Below are positions 20,461 to 28,579 of a stretch of DNA of 44,956 nt, piece by piece. A program made the translations under genes and the position numbers. Position 1 is the stretch's first letter, and each line of letters begins with the position of its first letter. This DNA comes from Asaia bogorensis (GTDB taxonomy: Bacteria; Pseudomonadota; Alphaproteobacteria; CACIAM-22H2), in assembly GCA_945901855.1 (NCBI GenBank), contig CAMDLT010000032.1, positions 1-44,956 of the forward strand, in the 5' to 3' direction. Under the pieces are notes generated by a model. The model had not been told where the DNA came from. It made no database searches and saw nothing but the letters and a program-made list of their open reading frames with translations.

Positions 20461-21076
20461 ATGGCAACCGACCCCGCCACGACGGCTTTTTTATACGACC
20501 GAAGCGGTACGATACGCCGCACGCGGCGCACCGCTGAACACGCGCCACATCGAACGGTTTGCGTCTTTTCTCGCACCTCGTGCGGCCGTGCTCGAACTCG
20601 GCTGCGGCGGGGGGCGCGACAGTGCGACCCTGCTCGCCAAGCGCCTCGACCTCACGCCCAGCGACGGTTCGCCCGAAATGGCAGCCGATTCGCAGATGCG
20701 GCTGGGTCGTCCGGTGTTTGTGCTGCGTTTCGAGGATCTCGCGGTAGAAGACGCTTACGACGGTGTGTACGCAAATGCTTGCATGCTGCACGTGCCGCGC
20801 GCCGAACTGCCCGGCATCTTGCTTGGCGTCCACCGGGCCCTGCGCGCGGGCGGCGTCTTCTATTCGAGCTTCAAGGGAGGAACCCAAGAGGGCCGCAACC
20901 GTCTCGGGCGTCTCTACAGTTTTCCGTCGCCAGACTGGCTCGCCGCCGCTTTCGCCAACGCCGGTTTCCCGTCGCCCGAGATCGAGCAGACGATGGGCAC
21001 CGGCTACGATGCCGAGCCCACCGCGTGGCTGCACGTCTATGCGCGAAAGGGCGCGCCTTCGGTCACGCCAGCGTAA
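20461..21076 (+). pseudogene. SAM-dependent class I methyltransferase, frameshifted near its N-terminus
   Basis: The ATG at 20461 reads MATDPATTAFLYDRSG and then leaves frame. The following frame reads EAVRYAARGAPLNTRHIER, then motif I LELGCGGGRDSATLL, DLTPSDGSPEM and FPSPDWLAAAF, ending with TAA at 21074-21076. One extra base joins the two frames, most simply in the six-T run at 20487-20492. The rest of the class I fold looks intact, at about 204 residues. A GTG at 20588 is not a sensible start because it falls inside motif I. The tail beyond the usual end (GAPSVTPA) runs into the terminator stem and a 19-base repeat. It could be a real pseudogene or a homopolymer error. Confidence 0.75.
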
Positions 21077-21081
21077 ACGCC
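21063..21081. repeat. 19-base direct repeat, copy 1
   Basis: TCACGCCAGCGTAAACGCC occurs here, spanning the methyltransferase stop, and again exactly at 22209-22227 in the 3' end of the Kelch gene. Here it overlaps the left arm of the terminator stem. The two copies are about 1.15 kb apart and flank the lipoprotein gene. Confidence 0.7.
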
Positions 21082-21099
21082 GCCTGGGCGGCGTTTACG
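21072..21099. terminator. Bidirectional terminator-like stem between convergent genes
   Basis: CGTAAACGCCGCC (21072-21084) pairs perfectly with GGCGGCGTTTACG (21087-21099). The methyltransferase stop TAA (21074-21076) lies in the left arm, and the lipoprotein gene ends eight bases to the right. The position between convergent genes fits a shared terminator, although no long T-run follows on either strand. Confidence 0.6.
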
Positions 21100-21106
21100 G
21101 CGCGGT

Positions 21107-22093
21107 TTAGGGCAGGATTTTGGCAAGGAATTCGGCGGCGTTCTGGCGCGCTTTGGCCATTGGCTCGGCTTGCCGATCTGCGGGCAGATACTGCGGGATA
21201 TAGTCGGCACCCGGGCTGATCTCGACAACCGTGCCAAAATGGCCGGTTTGGCTGCCGGGGCGTTGCGTCTGCGTGCCGGCTTTCGAGTCCATTATTCGCC
21301 CCATCTCGCGGATGCCGTCCATGCAGACGCTTGGATCTTCGCGCCGTGCCGTCGCCGTGCGTCGCTCGACATCAAGCGCGGTCGTGCGGATCAAGTTGCG
21401 CTGTTCGGCTGAGAGTGCCGCCAACTGCTTGAAGCGTTGAGCGCGGGGCAGCATCTTGTCCAGGCGCGCGCCCGCGCCCGTCGTATCGACGCAGCGCGCA
21501 CCATCGACCAAAATCAGCACGTAGCCGAGCAACGTCATCGTTGCGGACGATTCGGTGAATGTGTCGGCGAGGGCACCGCCGCCGGTCGAACTGCGGAACG
21601 AATTGGCGAGTGTCCACATCGTCTCGGCATACAGAAAGACAAGATCGCTGCTGCCGTCGCGGAGCGCCACGTCGCGCATCCAGTCCAAGGCGTACCGGGA
21701 CCGGCCGAGGAACGTGTGTCGCAGCGCCACAAGACCGGCGTCGCCATCGCCGCGTTGCGCGCGCGCTTCGTCGAGTGCGGCATAGACGCCGTCGCGCGTC
21801 GTGGGCAGTGCGCTTGCCGCCGCTTCGATCTCGGCAAGGGCGCGGGGCCGGCCGGGGCGGGCGATGTCGCCTGCCGTCGCCCGGATCGGCAACGGGCGTG
21901 TTGCTGCGGTTTGAGCGGTGGGTCGGGCCGCAGCAAAGGCGGCCGCGACGCCTGGCTGTGCCACCGCATTGCCCGCCGGGCGCGGCGCCGAATTGTCCGT
22001 CGTCAGCGGCGCCGGTTTGTCGGTGGTCTGGCAGCCGACCAGCGCCACGAGCGCGATGCCAGCAGCGACCGAACGAAGACTCTGCAATTGCAT
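21107..22093 (-). CDS. Predicted lipoprotein of unknown function
   Basis: A 328-residue protein with a lipoprotein signal (lipobox LVGC, Cys21), a Pro/Ala/Thr-rich linker to about residue 95, and then a mostly helical domain with no motif I recognise. It contains conserved-looking DWMRDVALRDGSSDLVFLYAE and a short C-terminal stretch GADYIPQYLPADRQAE. The start at 22091-22093 puts the signal peptide first. It follows the Kelch gene on the same strand after 115 bases, which probably hold its promoter. A role in the cell envelope is the only inference I would make. Confidence 0.75.
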   Translation of the reverse strand: MQLQSLRSVAAGIALVALVGCQTTDKPAPLTTDNSAPRPAGNAVAQPGVAAAFAAARPTAQTAATRPLPIRATAGDIARPGRPRALAEIEAAASALPTTRDGVYAALDEARAQRGDGDAGLVALRHTFLGRSRYALDWMRDVALRDGSSDLVFLYAETMWTLANSFRSSTGGGALADTFTESSATMTLLGYVLILVDGARCVDTTGAGARLDKMLPRAQRFKQLAALSAEQRNLIRTTALDVERRTATARREDPSVCMDGIREMGRIMDSKAGTQTQRPGSQTGHFGTVVEISPGADYIPQYLPADRQAEPMAKARQNAAEFLAKILP

Positions 22094-22208
22094 TCCGCAC
22101 TCCTAACAAACCGAAGACTGCTCTTCGTCAGGCACTATATCAAGCAAAGTGCTGTCGAAAAGCAAGCCCCAAGGTTGTAGGCTTCGCGGTCTGTCGCGGA
22201 TCGGCTAA

Positions 22209-22227
22209 TCACGCCAGCGTAAACGCC
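22209..22227. repeat. 19-base direct repeat, copy 2
   Basis: Exact second copy of TCACGCCAGCGTAAACGCC (first copy 21063-21081). In this place it encodes the last residues and stop (EAFTLA, TGA) of the Kelch protein on the minus strand. It is not followed by the complementary arm seen at copy 1. Confidence 0.7.
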
Positions 22228-23291
22228 TCGTGCACGGCGCTTTTGACGCCCCCGCCCATGACCGGGCCACCGCCCGCGACATAGATCGCATCGCCGATCG
22301 CAACCGCGCCCATGCCGTGGCGCGGCGTCGCCATCGGCGCGTAAGATAGCCACTTGTCGGTCGTGGGGTCGTAGGCTTCGTTCTGGCCGAAAACGCGGTT
22401 CGAGCCTTCGCCGCCCATACAGAAAATCTGGCCGCGATAGAGCGTCGCCCCGTGTCCCGAGCGCGCGGTCGGGAACGGATTGCGCATGCGCCACGCGTCT
22501 TCCTTGGCATCGTAGGTGTGGTGCAAATGCGAGTTTGTATAAAAACTGTTCACGCGCCCGCCGATCACATGGATGAGGCCGCCGGTTGCGACGATGCCGA
22601 TATGGTCGCGCGCGGTCGGCAGCGGGGCCGCATTGGTCCATTTGTCCGTCTTGGGATCGTAGACGATGTGCTGCCCGCGCGAGAGGCGCGTTTCGGCCGT
22701 ATCGCCGTCGGCCCCGCCGACCGCATGGATGCGCCCTTCGTACGACACGCACCCCATGGCCCCCATGGGCGTCGGCAGCGGCGCAATCTTCGACCAACGC
22801 TCGCCCTCCGCGCCGAACACGAAGCATTCGGCATGCGGGCGGCGATTCTGGTCGATGAAACCGCCAAACGCGTAAAGCCGCCCATCATGCGACGCGACGC
22901 CGACATGGTTGGCGCCCAGCGGCAGATCGGCCGCCTGGATCCAGCTGTTTGTCGCGGCGTCGTAAGCATGGTGGTAAGGCTTGTCGACGCGCTGCTCGGC
23001 ATAGCCGCCGACAAGATGGAGGCGGCCTTTGTATTCCGCCGCCCACGCCATTTCCGTGCGCGGCAAGGGCAGCGGCGTGCGTTCCATCCAGCGCCCCTGC
23101 TGCGGCGCTTTGGGCGCGCTCGAATCGAACACGCGCTGCTCGTTCGCCAGGGCCGGCACATCGATGCGGCCGGGCTGGTTGAGACGTTCGAACATCGGCC
23201 CGTGGCCCGCATGCTGGGCCAGGGACGGGCTTGAAAACAACGCAACGCCGCCGCCGACGACAAAGCGGCGGGAGATGGAACGGGGGGTCAT
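22209..23291 (-). CDS. Secreted Kelch-repeat beta-propeller protein
   Basis: A 360-residue protein starting MTPRSISRRFVVGGGVALFS, a signal sequence with a twin-arginine that could use Tat, cleaved near SLAQ. Five to six Kelch repeats follow. Their hallmarks are the GG pair (HLVGGY, YAFGGF, HAVGGA, HVIGGR, FCMGGE, YVAGGG), followed by an aromatic residue and W in the next strands (NSWIQAADLP, DKWTNAAPLP, DAWRMRNPFP, DKWLSYAPMA). The fold is a beta-propeller used for binding. Nothing in the sequence identifies an enzyme such as a sialate mutarotase or galactose oxidase. It is 16 bases downstream of the DUF1194 gene and probably co-transcribed with it. AAGGAG precedes the start. Confidence 0.87.
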   Translation of the reverse strand: MTPRSISRRFVVGGGVALFSSPSLAQHAGHGPMFERLNQPGRIDVPALANEQRVFDSSAPKAPQQGRWMERTPLPLPRTEMAWAAEYKGRLHLVGGYAEQRVDKPYHHAYDAATNSWIQAADLPLGANHVGVASHDGRLYAFGGFIDQNRRPHAECFVFGAEGERWSKIAPLPTPMGAMGCVSYEGRIHAVGGADGDTAETRLSRGQHIVYDPKTDKWTNAAPLPTARDHIGIVATGGLIHVIGGRVNSFYTNSHLHHTYDAKEDAWRMRNPFPTARSGHGATLYRGQIFCMGGEGSNRVFGQNEAYDPTTDKWLSYAPMATPRHGMGAVAIGDAIYVAGGGPVMGGGVKSAVHEAFTLA

Positions 23292-23307
23292 TTGCGGGTT
23301 GCTCCTT

Positions 23308-24039
23308 CTAGGACGATTCGCGCGACAGCTTGTTGGCCATGGCAAAAGCAAAGGTCTCGAACCCCATGACCGACAGCAAAAACGCCCCCGGACCGCCGAT
23401 GACGTTTTCGCGATACCAGCCATCGAGCCCGCCCGGCGGATGCGTGTGGTTGGGGTTCCACGGGCTCGGCGTATCCGACAAGATCGCGAGGCCATTGATG
23501 GTGATGCCCGCCGCCAGCGCGCGGTCGCGCCCAACGTCGGCTGGCAGACCGTTTGTGTTGGTACCGTCGCCCGAAATATCGATCGTGCGGCGATCGGACG
23601 GGAACGGACAGCGGTCGAATTCGCGCAGCGCATAGCCGATCGCCTCGCCGATCGCGGTCGAGGCGGCAAACGGGCGCGGCGGCAGCAACAACTGGCCTGC
23701 AAACCCTTCGGCCGTTTCTTGGCCGTCGATGACGGTCCAATCGACCAGCGTGGTCTGCTGGCTCGGGCTCGACCATTCGCAGTAGCCGAGTGCGATGCGC
23801 TTCAAGCGCCCGCCCGTCATGGCGCGCACGACGCGCGGATCGGCGATGGCGGCGGCGTAGCCCTCGCGCTGCAATTGGAAGCGAGCATCGTTGATGCTGC
23901 GCGACACGTCGGCCGCCAGCATCAGCTGCAAATCGACGGCCGGCCCCGCTGCCAGCGCGGGTCGGCACGGCAGGCCGCCCAGTGCGGCGCTTGCCCCCAA
24001 CCCAGCCAAAACCGCGCGGCGTCCGGCGTTTGCGACCAT
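23308..24039 (-). CDS. DUF1194 (VWA-like) secreted protein
   Basis: A 243-residue protein with an arginine-rich signal peptide (MVANAGRRAVLAGLGASAAL). A VWA-like fold follows. The MIDAS-type motif reads DVSRSI near residue 44, with STAIGEAIGYA and DISGDGTNTNG as further fold hallmarks. This matches DUF1194, whose function is not established. It probably binds a partner protein through a metal ion in the periplasm. It lies 84 bases after the decarboxylase gene and directly before the Kelch gene. Confidence 0.85.
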   Translation of the reverse strand: MVANAGRRAVLAGLGASAALGGLPCRPALAAGPAVDLQLMLAADVSRSINDARFQLQREGYAAAIADPRVVRAMTGGRLKRIALGYCEWSSPSQQTTLVDWTVIDGQETAEGFAGQLLLPPRPFAASTAIGEAIGYALREFDRCPFPSDRRTIDISGDGTNTNGLPADVGRDRALAAGITINGLAILSDTPSPWNPNHTHPPGGLDGWYRENVIGGPGAFLLSVMGFETFAFAMANKLSRESS

Positions 24040-24122
24040 GGCCTTGACGATGCACGAAGGCGAGCGTCGCGTCTAGCCGGGCCTTACCAAACGCAGCTCG
24101 ACTGGCGGCGTCGGCCTCGACG

Positions 24123-25298
24123 TCAGCCCTCGACCTCGACCAGATGCGCGCGCTCGAAACCGTTGAAGCCGGTACGCAGCACCGCGCCGTAGGCGCCAAG
24201 CTGGCCAAGCTCGATCCAGTCGCCTTCGCGCACGTCGGCGGGCAACATGAAGGGACCCTTCATGAAGTCGGCCGAATCGCAGGTCGGTCCGTAGAAATCG
24301 AACGCCGCCGCGGACGCATCCGTTTTGCGCAGCATGCGCGTGGGATAGCGCAATCCGGGCACGCCCGCATCGGCGAGCGCCCCGTAAACGCCATCGTTGA
24401 TGTAGAGCGTTTGACCGCGGCGCGCCTGCACCTGCACCACGACCGAGCCGCCCGCCGCAACCAAAGCGCGGCCGGGTTCGGCCCAGAGTTCGCACGATGC
24501 GAGCGCGCGGCATTCGCCATGCGCCTGCTTGATCGCATCGAAGAACGCGTCGATCGGCGGCACGTCTTGGCCCGGATAGGCGACCGGGAAGCCGCCGCCG
24601 ACATCGAGGATCTCGACGCCGACGCCCGCCTGCACGGCCAATTTTTCGGCGTGCGCGATGGCGCGCGCGAACGCGGCCGGGTCGCCGTTCTGCGAACCCA
24701 CATGGAACGAGATGCCGAGCTTGCGGGCATAGGGGCGCACCAAGCGCAGCAACGCGACGGCGTCTTCGTCCGCAGCGCCGAACTTGCCCGACAGATCGTG
24801 CAAGGCTTTGCCCGCGGGCGGGGCGATGCGCACGACGAGGTCCAGCGTGCCGGGCTTGGCGGCCGTTTCTTCGCGCAGCTTGTCGAACTCGGCGCGCGAA
24901 TCGATCACGAAACGGCGCACCGCATGACGGCCATAGGCCTCGCGGATCGCCGGGCGCGCGCGCACCGGATGCATGTAGGCGATGGCTGCCGCACGCCCGA
25001 ACATCGAGCGCACAAGCGCGATTTCGGCGGGCGACGCGCAGTCGAAACCGCGCACGCCGCCGTCCCACAACGCGCGCAAGACGCGCGGGTCGGCATTGCA
25101 TTTGACGGCGTAAAGCGTTTCGCCGGGAAACCCTGCGACAAAATGCGCCGCCGTGCGTGCCAGCGTTTGCGGGCGAATCGCATGCACGGGTTCGTGCGGG
25201 CGCAGTTCTTCCACGACCGCATCGAGCGGGCGCAGGATCGGCGTTTCGAGCGTCCGGGCCAGAGCGGCAACGGATTTGCGCAGCGGGGTTTGTGCCAT
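24123..25298 (-). CDS. PLP-dependent ornithine/lysine-type decarboxylase (alanine-racemase fold)
   Basis: A 391-residue cytoplasmic enzyme of fold-type III. PLP lysine is Lys66 in YAVKCNADP. FHVGSQ, the phosphate-binding GGGFP and EPGRALV, and the subunit-interface motif GPTCDSADF (catalytic cysteine) are all present, so it looks active. The family decarboxylates ornithine to putrescine, and some members also accept lysine or diaminopimelate-like substrates. The ATG at 25296-25298 gives MAQTPLRKS. The 321 bases upstream contain hairpins and a possible leader ORF. The agmatinase-like gene on the same strand just upstream supports a polyamine role. Strict specificity cannot be read from the sequence. 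Confidence 0.92.
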   Translation of the reverse strand: MAQTPLRKSVAALARTLETPILRPLDAVVEELRPHEPVHAIRPQTLARTAAHFVAGFPGETLYAVKCNADPRVLRALWDGGVRGFDCASPAEIALVRSMFGRAAAIAYMHPVRARPAIREAYGRHAVRRFVIDSRAEFDKLREETAAKPGTLDLVVRIAPPAGKALHDLSGKFGAADEDAVALLRLVRPYARKLGISFHVGSQNGDPAAFARAIAHAEKLAVQAGVGVEILDVGGGFPVAYPGQDVPPIDAFFDAIKQAHGECRALASCELWAEPGRALVAAGGSVVVQVQARRGQTLYINDGVYGALADAGVPGLRYPTRMLRKTDASAAAFDFYGPTCDSADFMKGPFMLPADVREGDWIELGQLGAYGAVLRTGFNGFERAHLVEVEG

Positions 25299-25619
25299 CG
25301 TTCATCCTCGGCGACAAAAGCGAGCGCGAAAAGACGACGGAACGGCGATGCGTCTGGTATCGGGGGTTTGGCCCCGAGGTCCATGGCAGTCGAAATCCCG
25401 GTTCCCTTCGCGACCGCACCGACCCTTACGGTCGGCTCATCGGAAAGGACGCGTGACGTCGTTGCTTGACCTCGAGCGCTGGGATCGGAAGCTGCTTCGG
25501 GTGGAAACGAAGAGCCGCCTTAGCGCGTTGCCTCGCGGGCCTGGGGCACGTGCGAATTGCGTCTGGGCGGATACATAATCCAACCTGCCGCGAATGCAAG
25601 TGACAATTTGGGCCTGGCG
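25299..25619 (-). promoter_or_regulatory. Structured 5' leader of the decarboxylase gene (candidate speF-type element)
   Basis: This 321-base gap holds no convincing separate gene. On the minus strand it has a perfect 6-bp hairpin (25419-25435, CCGACC/GGTCGG) and a 5-bp GC hairpin (25361-25376). An ATG at 25382-25384 opens a short frame (MDLGAKPPIPDASPFRR) that overlaps the decarboxylase start. Rfam describes a speF leader upstream of alphaproteobacterial ornithine decarboxylase genes. Position and features fit such an element, but I have not been able to match its consensus. Confidence 0.4.
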
Positions 25620-26516
25620 CTATTCTTTTGCGCCGACGAGGCCAAGATACTCCCACACGATCGTCGCCGCCGCGAGCGCCGTGATTTCGCCATGGTCGTA
25701 AGCGGGCGCGACTTCCATCACATCCATGCCGACGAACGCGACGCCGCCAAGGTTGCGCAAGATCGCCTGCGCTTGCCATGTCGCCAGCCCGCCGATTTCG
25801 GGCGTGCCGGTGCCGGGCGCAAAAGCCGGGTCCAGCGCGTCGATATCGAACGACAGATAGCTTGGCCCCGTGCCGACAACGCGCTTGATCGTCTGGGCCA
25901 CGAAGGCGGGGCCGTTGGCATGCACGCTTTGCGCATCGAGGATCGTAACGCCTTGGGCACGCGTCCAGTCCCACACGTCGCGCGCGACGGGACTGCGAAT
26001 GCCGATCTGTACCATCCGTTTGGGATCGACGAGCTTTTCTTCGATGGCGCGATAGAAAACAGATCCGTGGCCCAGCGCATTGCCGAAGGTGGTGGGCCAC
26101 GTATCGACATGCGCGTCGAAATGCACGAGCCCGACGGGCGTGCCCAGGCGTTTAACGAGCGCGCGCAGCAGCGGCAGCGTGGCGCCGTGGTCGCCGCCAA
26201 GCGCCAGCACGTGCGCCAAATCCGCCGCTTGCGCTTCGATCAAGGCGTAGCTTGCGGCAATGTCGCCAAGCGCAATATCGAAATCGCCGATATCTGCAAG
26301 ATCGAGCAGAGCGGGCTCCACCCAATGCGTGGGATGGTCGCCGTCGCACAGCATGCGGCTCGCGGCCCGGATTGCGGCCGGCCCTTCGCGCGCACCGGCG
26401 CGGTTCGACGTGCCAAGATCGAGCGGCAGGCCGGCCACGCAGAAGCGCGCCGATCGGTTGCGATTTTCCAGGCCCAGAAACATCGGTCCCATCGCAAAAG
26501 TCGGTTTTGCTGCCAT
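25620..26516 (-). CDS. speB: Agmatinase/ureohydrolase family protein
   Basis: A 298-residue member of the arginase/agmatinase family. The metal-binding motifs are present in order: GGDHG, DAHVDTW and SFDIDALDPAFAPGTGTPE. The length and the GTGTPE ending fit agmatinase or a guanidino-acid hydrolase better than arginase. It would release urea from a guanidino compound. With the decarboxylase downstream it suggests putrescine formation. The ATG at 26514-26516 (MAAKPTFAMG) was chosen. A much longer frame upstream has no family similarity. Confidence 0.9.
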   Translation of the reverse strand: MAAKPTFAMGPMFLGLENRNRSARFCVAGLPLDLGTSNRAGAREGPAAIRAASRMLCDGDHPTHWVEPALLDLADIGDFDIALGDIAASYALIEAQAADLAHVLALGGDHGATLPLLRALVKRLGTPVGLVHFDAHVDTWPTTFGNALGHGSVFYRAIEEKLVDPKRMVQIGIRSPVARDVWDWTRAQGVTILDAQSVHANGPAFVAQTIKRVVGTGPSYLSFDIDALDPAFAPGTGTPEIGGLATWQAQAILRNLGGVAFVGMDVMEVAPAYDHGEITALAAATIVWEYLGLVGAKE

Positions 26517-26981
26517 CGTGTCCGTATCCTGCAGGGTTGCGCTCCAGCACCCTTGCATAGGGCATCGACTGGCGCCAAGGAATCGATTTGCGACACGACT
26601 GGCGCGGCGCCGCGAATTGCCGCGATCACGTATCTGCACCGCGCTGCTTCGAACGGCGTCCACTTCGAACGGCGTACCGCGCAAATACTTTTTCGAGGAT
26701 ACGTTCGATCTTGTTTTTGCGGCAATGGCGCCGCACGACGAACAAACATCGGACGCAGATTCGAGCCTTCCCTCCACGCCCCTGCCGCAAATCGGGTTGC
26801 GCGCGCCCATAACGGCCTTCGACGTCGATGCGCCGAACAAAATCGCTCTCGTCCGCCAAGTCGGCGTAGCGCGCCGCATCGCGGCGATGAAGGCGGGCGA
26901 ATCGCGGATCGCCCGCATCGAAGCCCACAAAAAAGCCTGGCCGGGGGGTGCGGCGCTTCGCTCGCTTGTTCCTGCCGCACC
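26517..26981. other. 465-base region without a confident gene
   Basis: This region lies between the ureohydrolase start and the M48 protease stop. A plus-strand frame from ATG 26725 is well biased for third-position G/C up to about 26990 (LPQIGLRAPITAFDVDAP then KIALVRQVGVARRIAAMKAGE). It then runs antisense into the protease gene to a stop at 27201. The first part looks protein-like but I do not recognise it. It may be a small gene, or a remnant that lost its proper stop. Confidence 0.3.
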
Positions 26982-28493
26982 CTATCGGTCGGCGATGATT
27001 TTGACGCGCGCGCCCGGCGTCGGCGCTTCGCCGGGCTTGAGACCGTTGAGAAGCTGGAAGCGTTCGAGCTCGAAGCCATCGGCTGTTGCCATGCGGCGCG
27101 CAAGCGATTCTTGGCTATCGCCCGCGCGCACCGGCACGGCGCGAATGCGCAAGGGCTGGGCTGCTTGCGCTTCGGCGTCGGTCAGTACGCGAAAGGAATA
27201 GGTGGTGCGGCGAAAATCTTCGTCGAACCGCGCCGCCGCCTGGGTCGGGGCTGCCAAAACAAGGCGATAGAACGCACCGTCCGGATGCTGGATTGCGACG
27301 AGCCGCACGTCGGTCGTGCCGTTTTGGCCGCGCAAGCGGGCGGGCGCCGTCGCAGCCGGCAGCCCGTTGATCTGGATCGTTTCGACATTTTGCAGATTGG
27401 CACCGCGCGCCCACACGCCGGTCAGAAACTCGCGCGGGTTGCGCGCCGCTTGCGTGCGCACCGCATCAAGTTTCAAGGTGGCGCCATCGGGTCCGCGCGC
27501 GGTGACCGCGTCGGTGCCGTTGTTGATGCGGAATCCTTTGGGCGCATCGAACCGGATGCGCAAACCCGGATGCACAAAGCTGGTGCCGCGCACAAAGCCC
27601 GATTCGCGGTCGCCCATGAACGCCATGCCATCGATCGCGTCGTAATATTCGTTGACGCCGACGCGCAAATTTTCGGCAACGACCAATCCCTGCGCCTTCG
27701 CGGCTTCGAGCGCCGCAACCACACGATCGGCCGTGCGCGGATGGGACTGCATCAAGCTGAATTCGTCGCTCGATTCGGGCGCGCGGCCGAGTAGCTTGGC
27801 CGTAAAGCGCCCTTCTTCGCCGAGCTTGGCTAGCATGTCGGCAGCTTCGCGCGGATCGTAGCCTTCGACGGCCATGTAGCGCACGCCAAGCTTGTCGGCC
27901 TCGAATTCCTGCTCGCGCGAGAAACCGGCAAGCCACACGCCCGCCCCCGCCCCCGTCGCCTGGGCGGCAAGATTGCCCGCACTGCCCGACCCGGTCGCCA
28001 CCGCCACGCCCATGCTCAGAATCTGGGTGAAGATATTGGCTGCCTGGCCGCGACTGAGGCGCTCGGCCGTGTGGCGCGCGGTCACGTGGCCGATTTCATG
28101 GCCCAGGACGGACGCCAATTCGGCCTCGCTGCCCATCAAGCTCATCAGGCCGCGCGTGATGTAGATATAGCCGCCGGGCAGCGCAAACGCGTTCGACACG
28201 TCGCTGTTGAGGACCGTGAACACGAACGGACGCCCCGCCAGTTCGCTGCGCTGGGCCAAGCGCTCGCCGATCCTCTGGACATAGGCTTTGACGCGCGGAT
28301 TGGCGTACTCGCCGCCGAACTGTTCGAGCACCTTTGGATGCTCGTCGCGGCCGATGCGCTGCTCGTCCGCGGCACTGACAAAAGTGGTGAACTGGTTGCG
28401 TCCCGTCGCCTGGTTTTGTGCGCAGCCCAACAAGGGCGCGAACCCCAAAAAGACCGTGAGCAGGACGCCAGCCTTTTTCGCAGCCGTTTTCAT
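26982..28493 (-). CDS. M48-family metalloprotease lipoprotein with a C-terminal LysM-like domain (BepA/YfgC-like)
   Basis: A 503-residue envelope protease. It starts MKTAAKKAGVLLTVFLGFAP and has lipobox LLGC at Cys24. The zinc motif HEIGH lies in VLGHEIGHVTARH (about residue 131), and the third ligand is in EFEADKLGVRY (about residue 200). An insertion domain and a final segment (VPVRAGDSQESLARRM to PTPGARVKIIADR) resemble a LysM peptidoglycan-binding domain. Relatives degrade or assist assembly of outer-membrane proteins. The start at 28491-28493 sets the lipoprotein signal. The gene is divergent from pip with 86 bases between them. Confidence 0.91.
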   Translation of the reverse strand: MKTAAKKAGVLLTVFLGFAPLLGCAQNQATGRNQFTTFVSAADEQRIGRDEHPKVLEQFGGEYANPRVKAYVQRIGERLAQRSELAGRPFVFTVLNSDVSNAFALPGGYIYITRGLMSLMGSEAELASVLGHEIGHVTARHTAERLSRGQAANIFTQILSMGVAVATGSGSAGNLAAQATGAGAGVWLAGFSREQEFEADKLGVRYMAVEGYDPREAADMLAKLGEEGRFTAKLLGRAPESSDEFSLMQSHPRTADRVVAALEAAKAQGLVVAENLRVGVNEYYDAIDGMAFMGDRESGFVRGTSFVHPGLRIRFDAPKGFRINNGTDAVTARGPDGATLKLDAVRTQAARNPREFLTGVWARGANLQNVETIQINGLPAATAPARLRGQNGTTDVRLVAIQHPDGAFYRLVLAAPTQAAARFDEDFRRTTYSFRVLTDAEAQAAQPLRIRAVPVRAGDSQESLARRMATADGFELERFQLLNGLKPGEAPTPGARVKIIADR

Positions 28494-28579
28494 GACGCCG
28501 AATTTGTCGTGTCCGTTCGGGCAGGTCAAGCACGGGCGTCAGCCTTGACGGAGGTGCGAGGGCACGCGAAATTGAGCCC

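Noticed and set aside
20588..21076. GTG-started methyltransferase as a complete gene
   Set aside because: It would begin inside SAM motif I and lack the N-terminal helix that is plainly encoded upstream in the same frame.
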